From: Rubripirellula tenax
Lineage (GTDB): Bacteria > Planctomycetota > Planctomycetia > Pirellulales > Pirellulaceae
DNA length: 64,000 bases
Direction: 5' to 3'
NCBI RefSeq assembly: GCF_007860125.1
Contig: NZ_SJPW01000002.1
Location: 62,001 to 126,000, forward strand
Each line of letters starts with the position of its first letter. The first letter of the stretch is position 1. The notes beneath the pieces were generated by a model, which saw nothing but the letters and a program-made list of their open reading frames with translations, was not told the origin of the DNA and searched no databases. A program made the translations under genes and the position numbers. Shown piece by piece: positions 21,203 to 30,672 of this stretch.

Positions 21203-23212
21203 TCAGGGTCGGAACGATCCTTGCAGCGGGAAGAAATCGTCTTCAACCGATTGCGGTTCGTTCGGCAAACGAAACTCGATTTCGCCGAGCATGTTCCAGC
21301 CTCCTTGCAGCTTCCAGCCTTCCTGTGGCGTTTCGCTTTCCTTCCATTGACCGTCCATGACTTTGACGTCGTTGGCGAGTACGACATACACGTTGCGAGC
21401 GTCGAGCTTCCACGGACTCGCTTTGAATTCATCCGCATCGGTTTGGAGAATGCGCAGTCCGATCTGATATTCTTCTCGGGGATCGAGCGTTGCGATGCAG
21501 GAACCGGCTAGGGTGATCGAATCACCAGGCCCCATCAACCGAAGATCCGTATCGGTTTCGACAAGTCCGACGACATTCAACGTCTTAGCGTTCAGGACGG
21601 CCAACTGTACCGACCACTTTTTATAGAACGGCGCGATGCCCGTGTTGTGCAGATCCACTTCAATGTGGGCCAATCCGGAATCGTCCGCGGAAACGAGGTG
21701 TCGGACGGCTGTGGCTTGGAAGTTGTAGCCCATCAGACGATGCATCTTCATGAATTGTCTGTCTTGGTTCCAACTTGGAAGCTTCTCCGCAATCTCCTTA
21801 GGCTCGGGAGGTAGCAGGGTGCTGTAGCGCGCTGTTCGGATAAAGCGTTCGCCTTCGTCGGTTTGGAAGAATCGCTCCCAAAGGTTCAGCTCGACGTTGG
21901 GAGGCCACTCGCCACCGACCGGGCCGTTCTTCCACAACTTGCGTCTCTCGATCGCATCGCCGAATTCGTAACCGTGATCGGATAGCGTTGCAGTCCCATT
22001 GGTGTATCCCATTCCTTTCCGAGGAAAACAAATGGGATCGTCGGGATAGCGCACTTGGGTCAAGCCATCCTTACCGATGTCGTTCAAATAGGTATTCAGA
22101 ATCACCTGTTTCGTCGATGCGGTTGGCGACCAATCCTCGCGAGGAAAAGTGTGCCACTCTCCCCAGAAACCGAGAACTCCCACCTGGATGACGAAGGTGC
22201 GAGGATCATCTTTGTAGTGATCGCACAACGCTCCAATCGCTTCGATTGCCTCTTCGATGAAGACCGGGTCGTTGTACGGTGTTGCCCTCATTTGTCGACT
22301 TTTGGAGTCCTTTGGATCGGCGATCCCGCTCACTTCGCCCACCATCTCACGTAACCAGGCTGGTCCGAGATAGTTCGAATCAACGGGCTCTCGGTAGTCC
22401 CAGTCGACGACAAATTGCAAGATCATGTGACGTCCACGAGTGCCTTCTCGAGCGAGCACCTCTTTCTCGACGTAGTCCCAGTCGAAAAGGTCATCCTGCG
22501 GTTCCAGCTTCCCCCACTCGATGTACTGGAACCCGACGGAAGCGTAGTTTTCGTTTCTCCACCAACCCGTGTTGAAGCCCTTCAACGGATTGATATCGGG
22601 ACCATCCGTAGCCACCGGGTTAACGGTAACGATGTCGTCGATTGCCCCGGCCGAAAACGTGATGTAGTCAACGTTGACTCCTTGCGAAACGTTTTCGAAA
22701 CGCAGTCGATGCAAGCCTGACGGAAGCGAAACGGCGACGTCGCGAGTCGTTTGGTAATCCGTGTACGACCCACTGCCAGGCACGTCGATCGTGGCAAGCG
22801 AAATCGCTTTGCCTGCTCCATCGACCCGCTGAACTTCAATTTGCGTGCCTTTGTCCGACGCTGCTCGAAGCGACATGCGATAGTTCAGCATGCGTGGAGT
22901 TTCTATCTCCAACTCGAACCACGAGTTGGCCCAGAAGTACTCGAGGTTACTGTTTCCGCTACATCTTTCCGAAGGCTCGATTTTTGGCGGGACTTCGCTG
23001 ACCGCCAAATAGCTCTCTGCTTCAACCAAGGTCGTGCCGCGATCGCGAACCTGATGCGTTTCGGCGGACGCATCCTGCACTGTGCCGCCGGCAAGGAAAG
23101 CGGCAACGACCAAGCCCGAAGTCCAAACAGGATGCCAAACGGAGTTCACTTGGAATGGCTTCGCTTTACTGTTCATAATCGTTTTCAGCATTGTCGAGGA
23201 ATCAAACGTCAT
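21203..23212 (-). CDS. Secreted putative glycoside hydrolase with N-terminal carbohydrate-binding module
   Basis: About 669 residues from the ATG at 23212, chosen because AAAGG precedes it by four bases; ATGs at 23191 and 23176 are alternatives, all before a signal segment (SGLVVAAFLAGG). A CBM6-like beta-sandwich spans about 50-185 (TLVEAESYLAVSE to LRFENVSQGVNVDYITF). A TIM-barrel-like domain begins NPLKGFNTGWWR and includes GFQYIEWGKLEPQDDLFDWD and GVLGFWGEWHTFP, whose acidic residues are catalytic candidates. The rest looks like the DUF4832-type beta domain. Family naming is from pattern memory. The product probably acts outside on glycans with the dockerin protein encoded upstream of it at 16007. 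Confidence 0.78.
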   Translation of the reverse strand: MTFDSSTMLKTIMNSKAKPFQVNSVWHPVWTSGLVVAAFLAGGTVQDASAETHQVRDRGTTLVEAESYLAVSEVPPKIEPSERCSGNSNLEYFWANSWFELEIETPRMLNYRMSLRAASDKGTQIEVQRVDGAGKAISLATIDVPGSGSYTDYQTTRDVAVSLPSGLHRLRFENVSQGVNVDYITFSAGAIDDIVTVNPVATDGPDINPLKGFNTGWWRNENYASVGFQYIEWGKLEPQDDLFDWDYVEKEVLAREGTRGRHMILQFVVDWDYREPVDSNYLGPAWLREMVGEVSGIADPKDSKSRQMRATPYNDPVFIEEAIEAIGALCDHYKDDPRTFVIQVGVLGFWGEWHTFPREDWSPTASTKQVILNTYLNDIGKDGLTQVRYPDDPICFPRKGMGYTNGTATLSDHGYEFGDAIERRKLWKNGPVGGEWPPNVELNLWERFFQTDEGERFIRTARYSTLLPPEPKEIAEKLPSWNQDRQFMKMHRLMGYNFQATAVRHLVSADDSGLAHIEVDLHNTGIAPFYKKWSVQLAVLNAKTLNVVGLVETDTDLRLMGPGDSITLAGSCIATLDPREEYQIGLRILQTDADEFKASPWKLDARNVYVVLANDVKVMDGQWKESETPQEGWKLQGGWNMLGEIEFRLPNEPQSVEDDFFPLQGSFRP

Positions 23213-23362
23213 CGGACCTTTCCATATTCGGAAACCATCTCGTCCTTGCTCTCTGACCTCGAATGTCGATGACCGAAAGTCGGACAATCCTGTGATCGCG
23301 AACGACTTCCGCCCATGGACGGAAGTCTTCTCAACATACATTGAAGTCCGCTGGGCGAGTCC

Positions 23363-24187
23363 CTAAACAGCCTTGCAGCGTCCCTCGCTCCTTCGGCGAC
23401 GTCGAAAGATGACGCCAGCCAATCCGGTGCAAGCCACGAGAGCCAATGAAGATGGCTCGGGAACGGCCGTCACTGAGGCAAGAGCAAAGCCATTGAATGC
23501 TCCATTAGATGAGCCCTCTGGTCCGAACGTAAAATCAAGCGTGAACCCGCTCAAATCCGACCCGGTGGTGAAATCGTAAGTCACAAAGTGACCTGCGTTA
23601 TCAGCGGTACCTAAAATCGTCGGGGAAGTGGATTTCGAGACGCCATCGAATACGAATGTCGTATTCTGGTCGTTATTGTCTCCTGATCCGAAGAGGTAAA
23701 GTTCGTATTTTTGATTCGCCTGAAGGGTGAACGTGTTCCCACCCACGCCTGCAAAAGTACCTGATGTTGTGAGAGTATTTGCAACGCCACCTGTTTCAAA
23801 ACCACCCACCGACACCGCAATCGTCTCAAATGTAAATGCGTATCCATTAAGCATGTCATTGCCTGGGTAGTTACTTCCCAAGAAGCCACCGTAGGCGCCC
23901 GTCGTCGACATCGTCAAACCACCGGAAATGTTGAAAATGGCGCCGTTGTAGTTGAACGCGGCAGCATTCGTCAAATCTTCGGAAAACCCGGCACTGGTCC
24001 AGCCGGCCGTCGTCGTCGGGTCAACTCCAGCGAACATATCCATCAGCAAAATATCGGCTTGGGCATTCGTGGCAAACAAGGCCATCGTCAAGCCGAAAGC
24101 GGCAATACGGCTAACGTGCCGTAGTTTTGTTCCCGCGAAACTTGCGCTCGCTCTGAACTCTTTCATCTTCCACAGCTGTAGCATCAT
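23363..24187 (-). CDS. PEP-CTERM sorting-domain protein
   Basis: 274 residues; ATGs at 24187, 24184 and 24166 are all possible starts. A signal peptide ends near ATNAQA. The mature part is Gly/Thr/Asn-rich and beta-like with FDGVSKSTSPTILG. The C-terminus VPEPSSLALVACTGLAGVIF followed by RRRRRSEGR is a typical PEP-CTERM sorting signal. It lies upstream of the glycosidase gene on the same strand with a 150-bp gap. The core has no family that I recognise; a lectin-like fold is a guess. Confidence 0.85.
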   Translation of the reverse strand: MMLQLWKMKEFRASASFAGTKLRHVSRIAAFGLTMALFATNAQADILLMDMFAGVDPTTTAGWTSAGFSEDLTNAAAFNYNGAIFNISGGLTMSTTGAYGGFLGSNYPGNDMLNGYAFTFETIAVSVGGFETGGVANTLTTSGTFAGVGGNTFTLQANQKYELYLFGSGDNNDQNTTFVFDGVSKSTSPTILGTADNAGHFVTYDFTTGSDLSGFTLDFTFGPEGSSNGAFNGFALASVTAVPEPSSLALVACTGLAGVIFRRRRRSEGRCKAV

Positions 24188-24940
24188 TCACCTCCGCATT
24201 CATGGTGCGAAATCGATATTCCACGTTCGGATGCCACAAGCGTCATGACACCATTTCAAATGGCCGAAATCATCAGCGGTGAACGCAAGGGTCTGCAATG
24301 TTCTGCAGAAAAGTCGCGTTACCTGCGCATCGGATCGCGGTCGCCCCTGCCCCGAACATGGGGGATAGAGCATTGGCTAATTCCCTACGCGACAGAAGAA
24401 GCCTCAAACCTTCACCGGAAATGCGATTTTGTAGAAAGAAATTTGGAACGAGCGGTTTCAAGCCCCCAAGGAATTTTCACAGCCTCCGAGTAGCGTATGC
24501 AAAAAGCAACGGCTGGCTTGATCGGCCTCCGCGCGAAACCGCGTCACGCGACCGAGCTTTTGACGTGTGTTCAAGAACGAGTTCTCGATCGCCTTGGCGG
24601 GGATGATCAGCGTAAGTCAAAAGGCAGACAAAACATCGCTCGAAGAATCGGTGCGACGGAAGGACTGTGATCGCATTTCAGTCGTTTCAATGTGATAGCC
24701 CAGCGAACGATTCGAGTTGCGATCACCTGTACCATTCGACCTTGCCGGCGATGTAACGCACCCGAATTTTGCATCCACTTCCCGCCGCTCCCGTCAGCTT
24801 TCCAACATCAATTCCGAATTTTCGAGCGAAACGACGACGAAGCGAGGCTTCGTGATGCCGGTTTTGATGCTGTTTGACGTCCGGATAGACTATCATCGCT
24901 CGTCTAAGTCACACGCGGCAAGATTCGGAGTTTGAAGTTG
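24188..24940. other. Intergenic stretch without a convincing gene
   Basis: About 750 bp between the PEP-CTERM gene and the sigma factor, which diverge. The open frames here lack family signatures and overlap one another. The promoters of both flanking genes must be inside. I see no tRNA, strong terminator or repeat. Confidence 0.5.
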
Positions 24941-25531
24941 ATGAAGGCGGAACGCAGCGACGAATCAGACCGAGAAAATGAATCGGAAAAAGACGACGTT
25001 ACTCGACTGCTTCGGGACTTCCCAAATCGGCAAGACGAGCTCTATGAATTCGTCTACAACCACCTCAAGGCGATCGCGCACAACCGACTCGCGTCGGAGA
25101 ACCGCGATAAAAGCCTGCAAACGACCGCTCTGGTGCATGAAGCTTATATGAAGCTGACACGGCAGAGCACGTCGTGGCGAGACCGCAAACACTTCTATGG
25201 CGTTGCTGCTGAAGCGATGCGGCGCATTCTGATTGATGCTGCACGAAACCGAAAACGAGCCAAGCGCGGAGGTGATGTTGCTCATCTACCTTTGACGGGA
25301 ATTTCCCTGCCCGAGTGCGAATGGGAGGCTGATTTACTTGGAATGGACGAAGCTCTACAGGAATTGGAGCTTCAATCTCCTGAGAACGCGGAAATTGTCC
25401 GGCTTCGATTCTTCTCAGGACTGACGAACGAAGAGTGCGCAGAAGTGCTTGAAGTGAGTCTCTCGACTGTCGAAAGACGATGGCGATTCGCGAGAGCTTG
25501 GCTGCGGACGAAAATGCAGGAACAAGCGTGA
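24941..25531 (+). CDS. ECF-type RNA polymerase sigma factor
   Basis: 196 residues from the ATG at 24941 (TTG at 24932 also in frame). Region 2 spans about 20-95 with ALVHEAYMKL and FYGVAAEAMRRILID, the pattern of the ECF subfamily common in planctomycetes and acidobacteria. Region 4 holds the helix-turn-helix LRFFSGLTNEECAEVLEVSL then TVERRWRFARAWLR. The 85-bp spacing to the downstream Ser/Thr kinase is typical of sigma factors controlled by their partner kinase rather than by an anti-sigma factor. The acidic N-terminal tail is short. Confidence 0.92.
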   Translation: MKAERSDESDRENESEKDDVTRLLRDFPNRQDELYEFVYNHLKAIAHNRLASENRDKSLQTTALVHEAYMKLTRQSTSWRDRKHFYGVAAEAMRRILIDAARNRKRAKRGGDVAHLPLTGISLPECEWEADLLGMDEALQELELQSPENAEIVRLRFFSGLTNEECAEVLEVSLSTVERRWRFARAWLRTKMQEQA

Positions 25532-25631
25532 AGGTAATGTCCTTGATTTGTCGCGTAAGCCTTGCTGCCGACAAAGTGATCGCCCGCCTGCATTCGCCTT
25601 TTGAATCGAAGTTCCCGTGACAGATCCAAGC

Positions 25632-28600
25632 ATGCCGAATGACGATGTGAACCCTTGCCAACTTTCCAGCATAGATGAGTTGTCGCGAATCTTTTCACAG
25701 GTCGTCGATATGCCAAGAGACCGACAAGAAACGCTGCTTGACGAACTATGTCCCGACCACCAAGTGAGGCAACAGTTACGCGCGATGCTTCAAGCGGATT
25801 CTTCCGAAGATCCGCTGCTGGACCACTCGCTGGTTCCCAAGCCCGTCGAGGTTTGTGTTGGCGAAAAGATTGACGGCTACGAATTGCTTCAGGAGCTTGC
25901 CCGTGGCGGTATGGGTGTCGTTTTTTTAGCGGAGCAAATCGAGCCTGTACGCAGAAAGGTTGCCCTCAAGGTCATCAAGCCAGGGGTCGACACTCGTGAG
26001 GTGATCGCCCGATTTGATGCGGAACGTCACGCATTGTCATTGATGGACCATCCGAACATTGCCAAGGTCCTTGATGCTGGTACCACGGACGCCGGGCGCC
26101 CCTATTTCGTAATGGAACTGGTCAAGGGGCAACCGATCACGACCTACTGCGACCACAAGCAGATGTCGGCCAAAGAACGACTCGAACTATTCCTTTCCGT
26201 ATGTCGCGCGATCCAGCACGCACACCAGAAAGGAATCATTCATCGCGACATCAAGCCGTCGAACGTGCTGGTCGCCGAATACGACGGCCGCCCGGTTGCA
26301 AAAGTGATCGACTTCGGTGTTGCGAAAGCGATCAACCAGTCACTGACCGACATGACCATGCAAACAGGATTCGGCCAAATCATTGGCACATTCGAATACA
26401 TGAGTCCCGAGCAATCTCGCGTCAACCAACTGGACGTGGATACGCGCAGCGACATCTACTCTTTGGGCGTTTTGCTTTATGAATTGTTAACCGGTTGTCC
26501 GCCCTTCGACAAGAAACGACTACGTAGCGTCACGTGGGACGAGATGCTTAGGATCATTCGGGAAGAGGATCCACCCAAGCCAAGCGTGCGTCTGTCGGAA
26601 ATCACCGAGACTGATGCCAACGGGAAACGCGATCCTGGTAGTCCCGCAAGCCTCGGCAATCTGGTGCGCAATGAGTTGGACTGGATCGTGATGAAGGCGA
26701 TGGAGAAGGACCGGACTCGACGCTACGAAACGCCAAGCTCACTTGCGAACGACATTGAGCGATTTCTACGCGGAGACGCCGTGGCGGCTTGTCCGCCATC
26801 GGCGGCGTATCTGTTTCGGAAATTTGCGAGGCGGAACAAGGTTGTGTTGGCCACGTCAGCCATCGTAGCGGCCTCGCTGGTTCTGGGATTGATTGGCACA
26901 ACTTGGCAGGCCGTTCGCGCGGGACGGGCAGAACGCGTTGCTGAGGCGAGCCGCGATGCCGTCGCAGCGAGCCGTGATGAAGCTGAAACGATCATTGCGT
27001 TTCTGAAGGAACATTTGCTCAGCCTCGCGGGTACCGAATCACAGGTCTCGGTCGGTACCGGCCTCGATCCCAACGTGCGCGATCCCAACAATCGTTCGGT
27101 CACTCTGGATCGCGTTCGGACTCAAGTGGACCAGCGTTTCGCCGACCAACCTGAACTGCAAGCAAAGTTGAAAGACACGCTGGCAAGTTCGTTCAATAGC
27201 ATCGGTCGCTACGACGTGGAAGCTTCCCTTTATAAAGACGTGTTGAAGTACCTCGATTCGGACGAATCTCGCACGCGCGAAGACCGAATTCGCGTGATGA
27301 GGCAATTGGGAAGGGCTTACCTCAACCAGTCCCAGCTTGCCGCCGCAGAGCCGTTGTTCGCAGAAGCCCTCGACTGCAGTCGGCAACAGTTGGGCAACGA
27401 ACACGAGTTGACTCTTTTGATTCGCAACGACACAGCGATCTTGCGTCAGCAACAAGGACGTTACCAAGAAGCCGAGGCAGAGTATCAAGAGTGTCTTTCG
27501 TTGAGCCGCCAATTGCGAGGCGACGATCACCCCGATACGCTCGATTCACAAAGTAACCTCGCGATTTTGTATGTGGTTCAGGGCCGATTGGATGAAGCCG
27601 AAGAATTGCACAAGCGAGTTCTGGACGTCCAACAAAAAAATCGGCCGCCCAACAGTGCTCGCATTGCCGCGTCGTCTAGCAATTTGGGCCGATGTTACTT
27701 ACAGCGAGGTAGGCGGGACGGAGGCAGGGGCTCGTTCGAAGCGGCTGCCTCGCACCTCGAAAAAGGCTTGGCACTCTATCGCGAAGCTAGGCCGTTGGAT
27801 CACCCTGAAACGCTCGAAGCTCAATGGACGCTGGCGCAAGTGTATTGCGAACAGGACAGATTCGAGGATGCTGTGCCACTGCTTGAAGATCTGGTCGAAC
27901 GGCTCAAGCGTTTGCGAGGCTCCGAATACTCCACCACGCTCGATGCAATGAATGCACTGGGTTGGGCGTGTATGCATCAAGGTCGGTTTGTGGACGCAGA
28001 GAACGTTCTTGCCGAGGCCGTGACGACTCGTCGACGATTGTCACTGCGAGATTCGCCTACGGTACGGGTGATGGGCAATTTGGCAATCGTTTATCAACGA
28101 ATGGGGAAGCTCGAAAAATCGATCGAGCAGGATACCGAGACGTTCGAATTGGCTATGGATGTAGTAGGACCATCCCATCCGGAAACGCTGTCTTGCTTGG
28201 TACGGCTAGGGCTAAGCTTTCTTGATGGGGGCCGGATCGATGAGGGGCAAGTTCAACTCGAGAAAGCACTTGACGCCAGCAAGTCACTTCCCGGCGCGTT
28301 CAAGATCGCGGGGGTTTTGGCGACAAGCTGGAAGGACGCGGGCGACTCGGTCAAAGCCCGTTCGTGGACTGACCGGCAAGCCCAGATCGCACGGAACAAC
28401 TCTGTCGCCGGCGGCTCAAAACTCTCGGTGGTTTTGGCCGAATGTGGGACCCGCCTTCTAGCCATGCGTTTTTTCAATGACGCAGAACAATATTTGAGGG
28501 AATCTATCGGCGATCGAGAAGCCGATGCCCCCAAGGATTGGACAACCTACGACACTCAATCCAAGCTTGGCGAAGCCCTTTTTGGGCAACAGAGATACGG

Positions 28601-28823
28601 CGAGGCCGAGCCTTTGTTGCTAGAAGCTTTCGAGGGCCTGAAACAACACTCCGAAGGGACAGGCGATGGTAGGAAGGCGGACCTTGGTCCGGCACTACTA
28701 CGGGCGATCAACCGATTAATCGCTTTCTACGAAGCCATCGAGAATGCCGATGAAGCGACTCGGTGGCGCCAGAAAATGGCCGATCACACGGTTTCTTCGA
28801 AAGCAGTCGCCGGACTACATTAG
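25632..28823 (+). CDS. Membrane Ser/Thr protein kinase with C-terminal TPR repeats
   Basis: About 1063 residues from the ATG at 25632 (GTG at 25617 possible). An N-terminal helical part precedes the Hanks-type kinase: glycine loop ARGGMGVVF near 91, VALKVIKPG with the ATP lysine, HRDIKPSN near 204, DFGVAKA, and GTFEYMSPEQ. One transmembrane helix is near 403-421 (VVLATSAIVAASLVLGLIG). The outer part has about ten TPR-like units with the kinesin-light-chain pattern, e.g. EAEAEYQECLSLSRQLRG then DDHPDTLDSQSNLAILY. It probably senses an external or protein signal and acts on the adjacent sigma factor. The nested inverted repeat begins right after the stop. Confidence 0.93.
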   Translation: MPNDDVNPCQLSSIDELSRIFSQVVDMPRDRQETLLDELCPDHQVRQQLRAMLQADSSEDPLLDHSLVPKPVEVCVGEKIDGYELLQELARGGMGVVFLAEQIEPVRRKVALKVIKPGVDTREVIARFDAERHALSLMDHPNIAKVLDAGTTDAGRPYFVMELVKGQPITTYCDHKQMSAKERLELFLSVCRAIQHAHQKGIIHRDIKPSNVLVAEYDGRPVAKVIDFGVAKAINQSLTDMTMQTGFGQIIGTFEYMSPEQSRVNQLDVDTRSDIYSLGVLLYELLTGCPPFDKKRLRSVTWDEMLRIIREEDPPKPSVRLSEITETDANGKRDPGSPASLGNLVRNELDWIVMKAMEKDRTRRYETPSSLANDIERFLRGDAVAACPPSAAYLFRKFARRNKVVLATSAIVAASLVLGLIGTTWQAVRAGRAERVAEASRDAVAASRDEAETIIAFLKEHLLSLAGTESQVSVGTGLDPNVRDPNNRSVTLDRVRTQVDQRFADQPELQAKLKDTLASSFNSIGRYDVEASLYKDVLKYLDSDESRTREDRIRVMRQLGRAYLNQSQLAAAEPLFAEALDCSRQQLGNEHELTLLIRNDTAILRQQQGRYQEAEAEYQECLSLSRQLRGDDHPDTLDSQSNLAILYVVQGRLDEAEELHKRVLDVQQKNRPPNSARIAASSSNLGRCYLQRGRRDGGRGSFEAAASHLEKGLALYREARPLDHPETLEAQWTLAQVYCEQDRFEDAVPLLEDLVERLKRLRGSEYSTTLDAMNALGWACMHQGRFVDAENVLAEAVTTRRRLSLRDSPTVRVMGNLAIVYQRMGKLEKSIEQDTETFELAMDVVGPSHPETLSCLVRLGLSFLDGGRIDEGQVQLEKALDASKSLPGAFKIAGVLATSWKDAGDSVKARSWTDRQAQIARNNSVAGGSKLSVVLAECGTRLLAMRFFNDAEQYLRESIGDREADAPKDWTTYDTQSKLGEALFGQQRYGEAEPLLLEAFEGLKQHSEGTGDGRKADLGPALLRAINRLIAFYEAIENADEATRWRQKMADHTVSSKAVAGLH

Positions 28824-28941
28824 CAGCCTGTTGAAAAAGGGGTCTGACCCTTTGGAGACGTTGCTGAAACATTGTGAATTCGAAACGTCGGAGAGGGTCA
28901 GACCCCTTTTTCAACACAGACTCCTTTTTCAACAGGCTGTT
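28824..28941. repeat. Nested inverted repeat, REP/MITE-like, possibly also a terminator
   Basis: The left arm at 28829-28851 is a perfect 23-bp reverse complement of 28894-28916. The outer part of the left arm (28825-28840) pairs a second time, perfectly over 16 bp, with 28923-28938, so the right arm is partly duplicated. Core words are TGTTGAAAAAGGGG and CCCCTTTTTCAACA. It begins one base after the kinase stop codon. A repeated intergenic element is likely; termination of kinase transcription is a possible role. Confidence 0.8.
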
Positions 28942-29137
28942 AGTCCTTCATTCGTGAGATCATGTTTCTGCATTCTGCTTGCCTGTCGAGTTTCAACGGG
29001 ACGCAACCTGAAGATTTTTTGAACGTGATTTCATTGAAAGCGAAGTTCAAGACAGTGGGACATGTTGGGTGCGACGGTTCGCATTCGACCAACTCATTGT
29101 TCAAGCGGCGAAACAAACCCCGGAAAGACCATCCAGC

Positions 29138-30670
29138 ATGAACCTGTTGCTTTCGAAATCTGCTCGTGTTTCTGAGATGCCTCGCTATCGTCGAGTCTCC
29201 TTTCGCCGTCCGTTGGGTCGATGCTTGGCATTCAGTTTTGTGAAATGGGCAATACTGACCACCGTGCTGCTCGATGCGGCGTCACTGAGTGCCGATTCGC
29301 CGTCGCGACCGAACATCATCTTTATCTTGACCGACGATCTTGGTTATGGTGACTTGGGTTGCTATGGCCAAAAGTTGATCGCGACGCCGCGGCTGGACCG
29401 AATGGCGGCGGAGGGAATTCGTTTCACCGATTTCTATGCGGGGAACTCCGTGTGCGCGCCGTCGCGTAGTGTGCTGATGACGGGACAACACACCGGTCAC
29501 ACACACGTTCGCGGCAACGCCAGCGGACCAGACATGTCTAGCCAAACGCTGCGTGACGAAGATGTCACCGTTGCCGAAGTCTTACACGACGCGGGATACA
29601 CGACGGCGCTGAGCGGTAAATGGGGTTTGGGCGACCAGGCGCCGGGCGGACGGTCGGGATTGCCTCGACGGCAAGGATTCGATTTTGCTTACGGCTATCT
29701 GAATCAAGTTCACGCTCACAATTACTTCCCCGAATTTTTGTGGCGGAACGAAGATCAAGAAAAGCTAAGGAACGTCGTTGAGAAGGTGGAACGTCCCTAC
29801 GGAGGTTTCGTCGGCGGTTGGGCGACCACGAAGGTCGACTACAGCCACGATTTGATCGCGACCGAGGCGATCAACTTTGTCAAACGAGAAGGTGCAAAGA
29901 AAGAAGGTGGCAAGCCGTTCTTTTTGTATCTGTCGATGACCATTCCGCACGCCAATAACGAGGCCACCAAGGGTGTCGGCGATGGGCAGGAAGTGCCAGA
30001 TTACGGTGCTTATGCGGACATGGATTGGAGCAATCCCAACAAGGGACAAGCGGCCATGATTTCGCGGATGGATGCCGATGTCGGTCGCCTGATGGACTTA
30101 CTTGATGAGCTCGGCATCGCTGAAAACACTGTCGTCATGTTTTCCAGCGACAACGGTCCTCACGACGAAGGCGGGCATGATCCGGAAATGTTTGATCCGG
30201 CGGGGCCGCTACGGGGAATCAAGCGAGCCCTTTACGAAGGCGGCATCCGTGTGCCCTTGATCGTGCGATGGCCGGGAACCACGCCTGCGGGTGTTACGTC
30301 CAATCACATCGGATACTTCGGTGACTTGATGGCGACGGTATCCGACCTTGCCGGAACCGAATGCCCGGACGGTCTCGATTCGATCAGTTTCGCGCCGACT
30401 ATCCTGGGCAAGCCTGACCAACAACGGCAGCACGACTACTTGTACTGGGAATTTTACGAACAAGGCGGCCGGCAAGCCGTTCGCGACGGAAACTGGAAGG
30501 CCGTTCGGATGCCGTGGATGACAGGGCCGACGCAATTGTTTGACTTGAGCATCGATTTGGGTGAACAGGACGACGTCGCCGACGCAAATCCCGATGTCGT
30601 CAAGCGAATGGAAGCGATCATGGGCGAGGCGCATGTCGCGCATCCGAACTGGACCGTGAGGGGACGTTGA
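29138..30670 (+). CDS. Secreted type I arylsulfatase
   Basis: 510 residues from the ATG at 29138; a GTG at 29069 would add 23 residues. The N-terminus is long and basic before a hydrophobic signal segment ([17 protein letters not shown]), which could also be a Tat-less type II anchor. Sulfatase signatures are complete: [11 protein letters not shown], the formylglycine site C106-A-P-S-R110, GKWGLG, metal site [19 protein letters not shown] is canonical for aerobic FGE maturation. The product should hydrolyse sulfate esters of polysaccharides. It is followed after 2 bp by another sulfatase, which strongly implies an operon and sequential action on one glycan. Confidence 0.93.
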   Translation: MNLLLSKSARVSEMPRYRRVSFRRPLGRCLAFSFVKWAILTTVLLDAASLSADSPSRPNIIFILTDDLGYGDLGCYGQKLIATPRLDRMAAEGIRFTDFYAGNSVCAPSRSVLMTGQHTGHTHVRGNASGPDMSSQTLRDEDVTVAEVLHDAGYTTALSGKWGLGDQAPGGRSGLPRRQGFDFAYGYLNQVHAHNYFPEFLWRNEDQEKLRNVVEKVERPYGGFVGGWATTKVDYSHDLIATEAINFVKREGAKKEGGKPFFLYLSMTIPHANNEATKGVGDGQEVPDYGAYADMDWSNPNKGQAAMISRMDADVGRLMDLLDELGIAENTVVMFSSDNGPHDEGGHDPEMFDPAGPLRGIKRALYEGGIRVPLIVRWPGTTPAGVTSNHIGYFGDLMATVSDLAGTECPDGLDSISFAPTILGKPDQQRQHDYLYWEFYEQGGRQAVRDGNWKAVRMPWMTGPTQLFDLSIDLGEQDDVADANPDVVKRMEAIMGEAHVAHPNWTVRGR

Positions 30671-30672
30671 AA

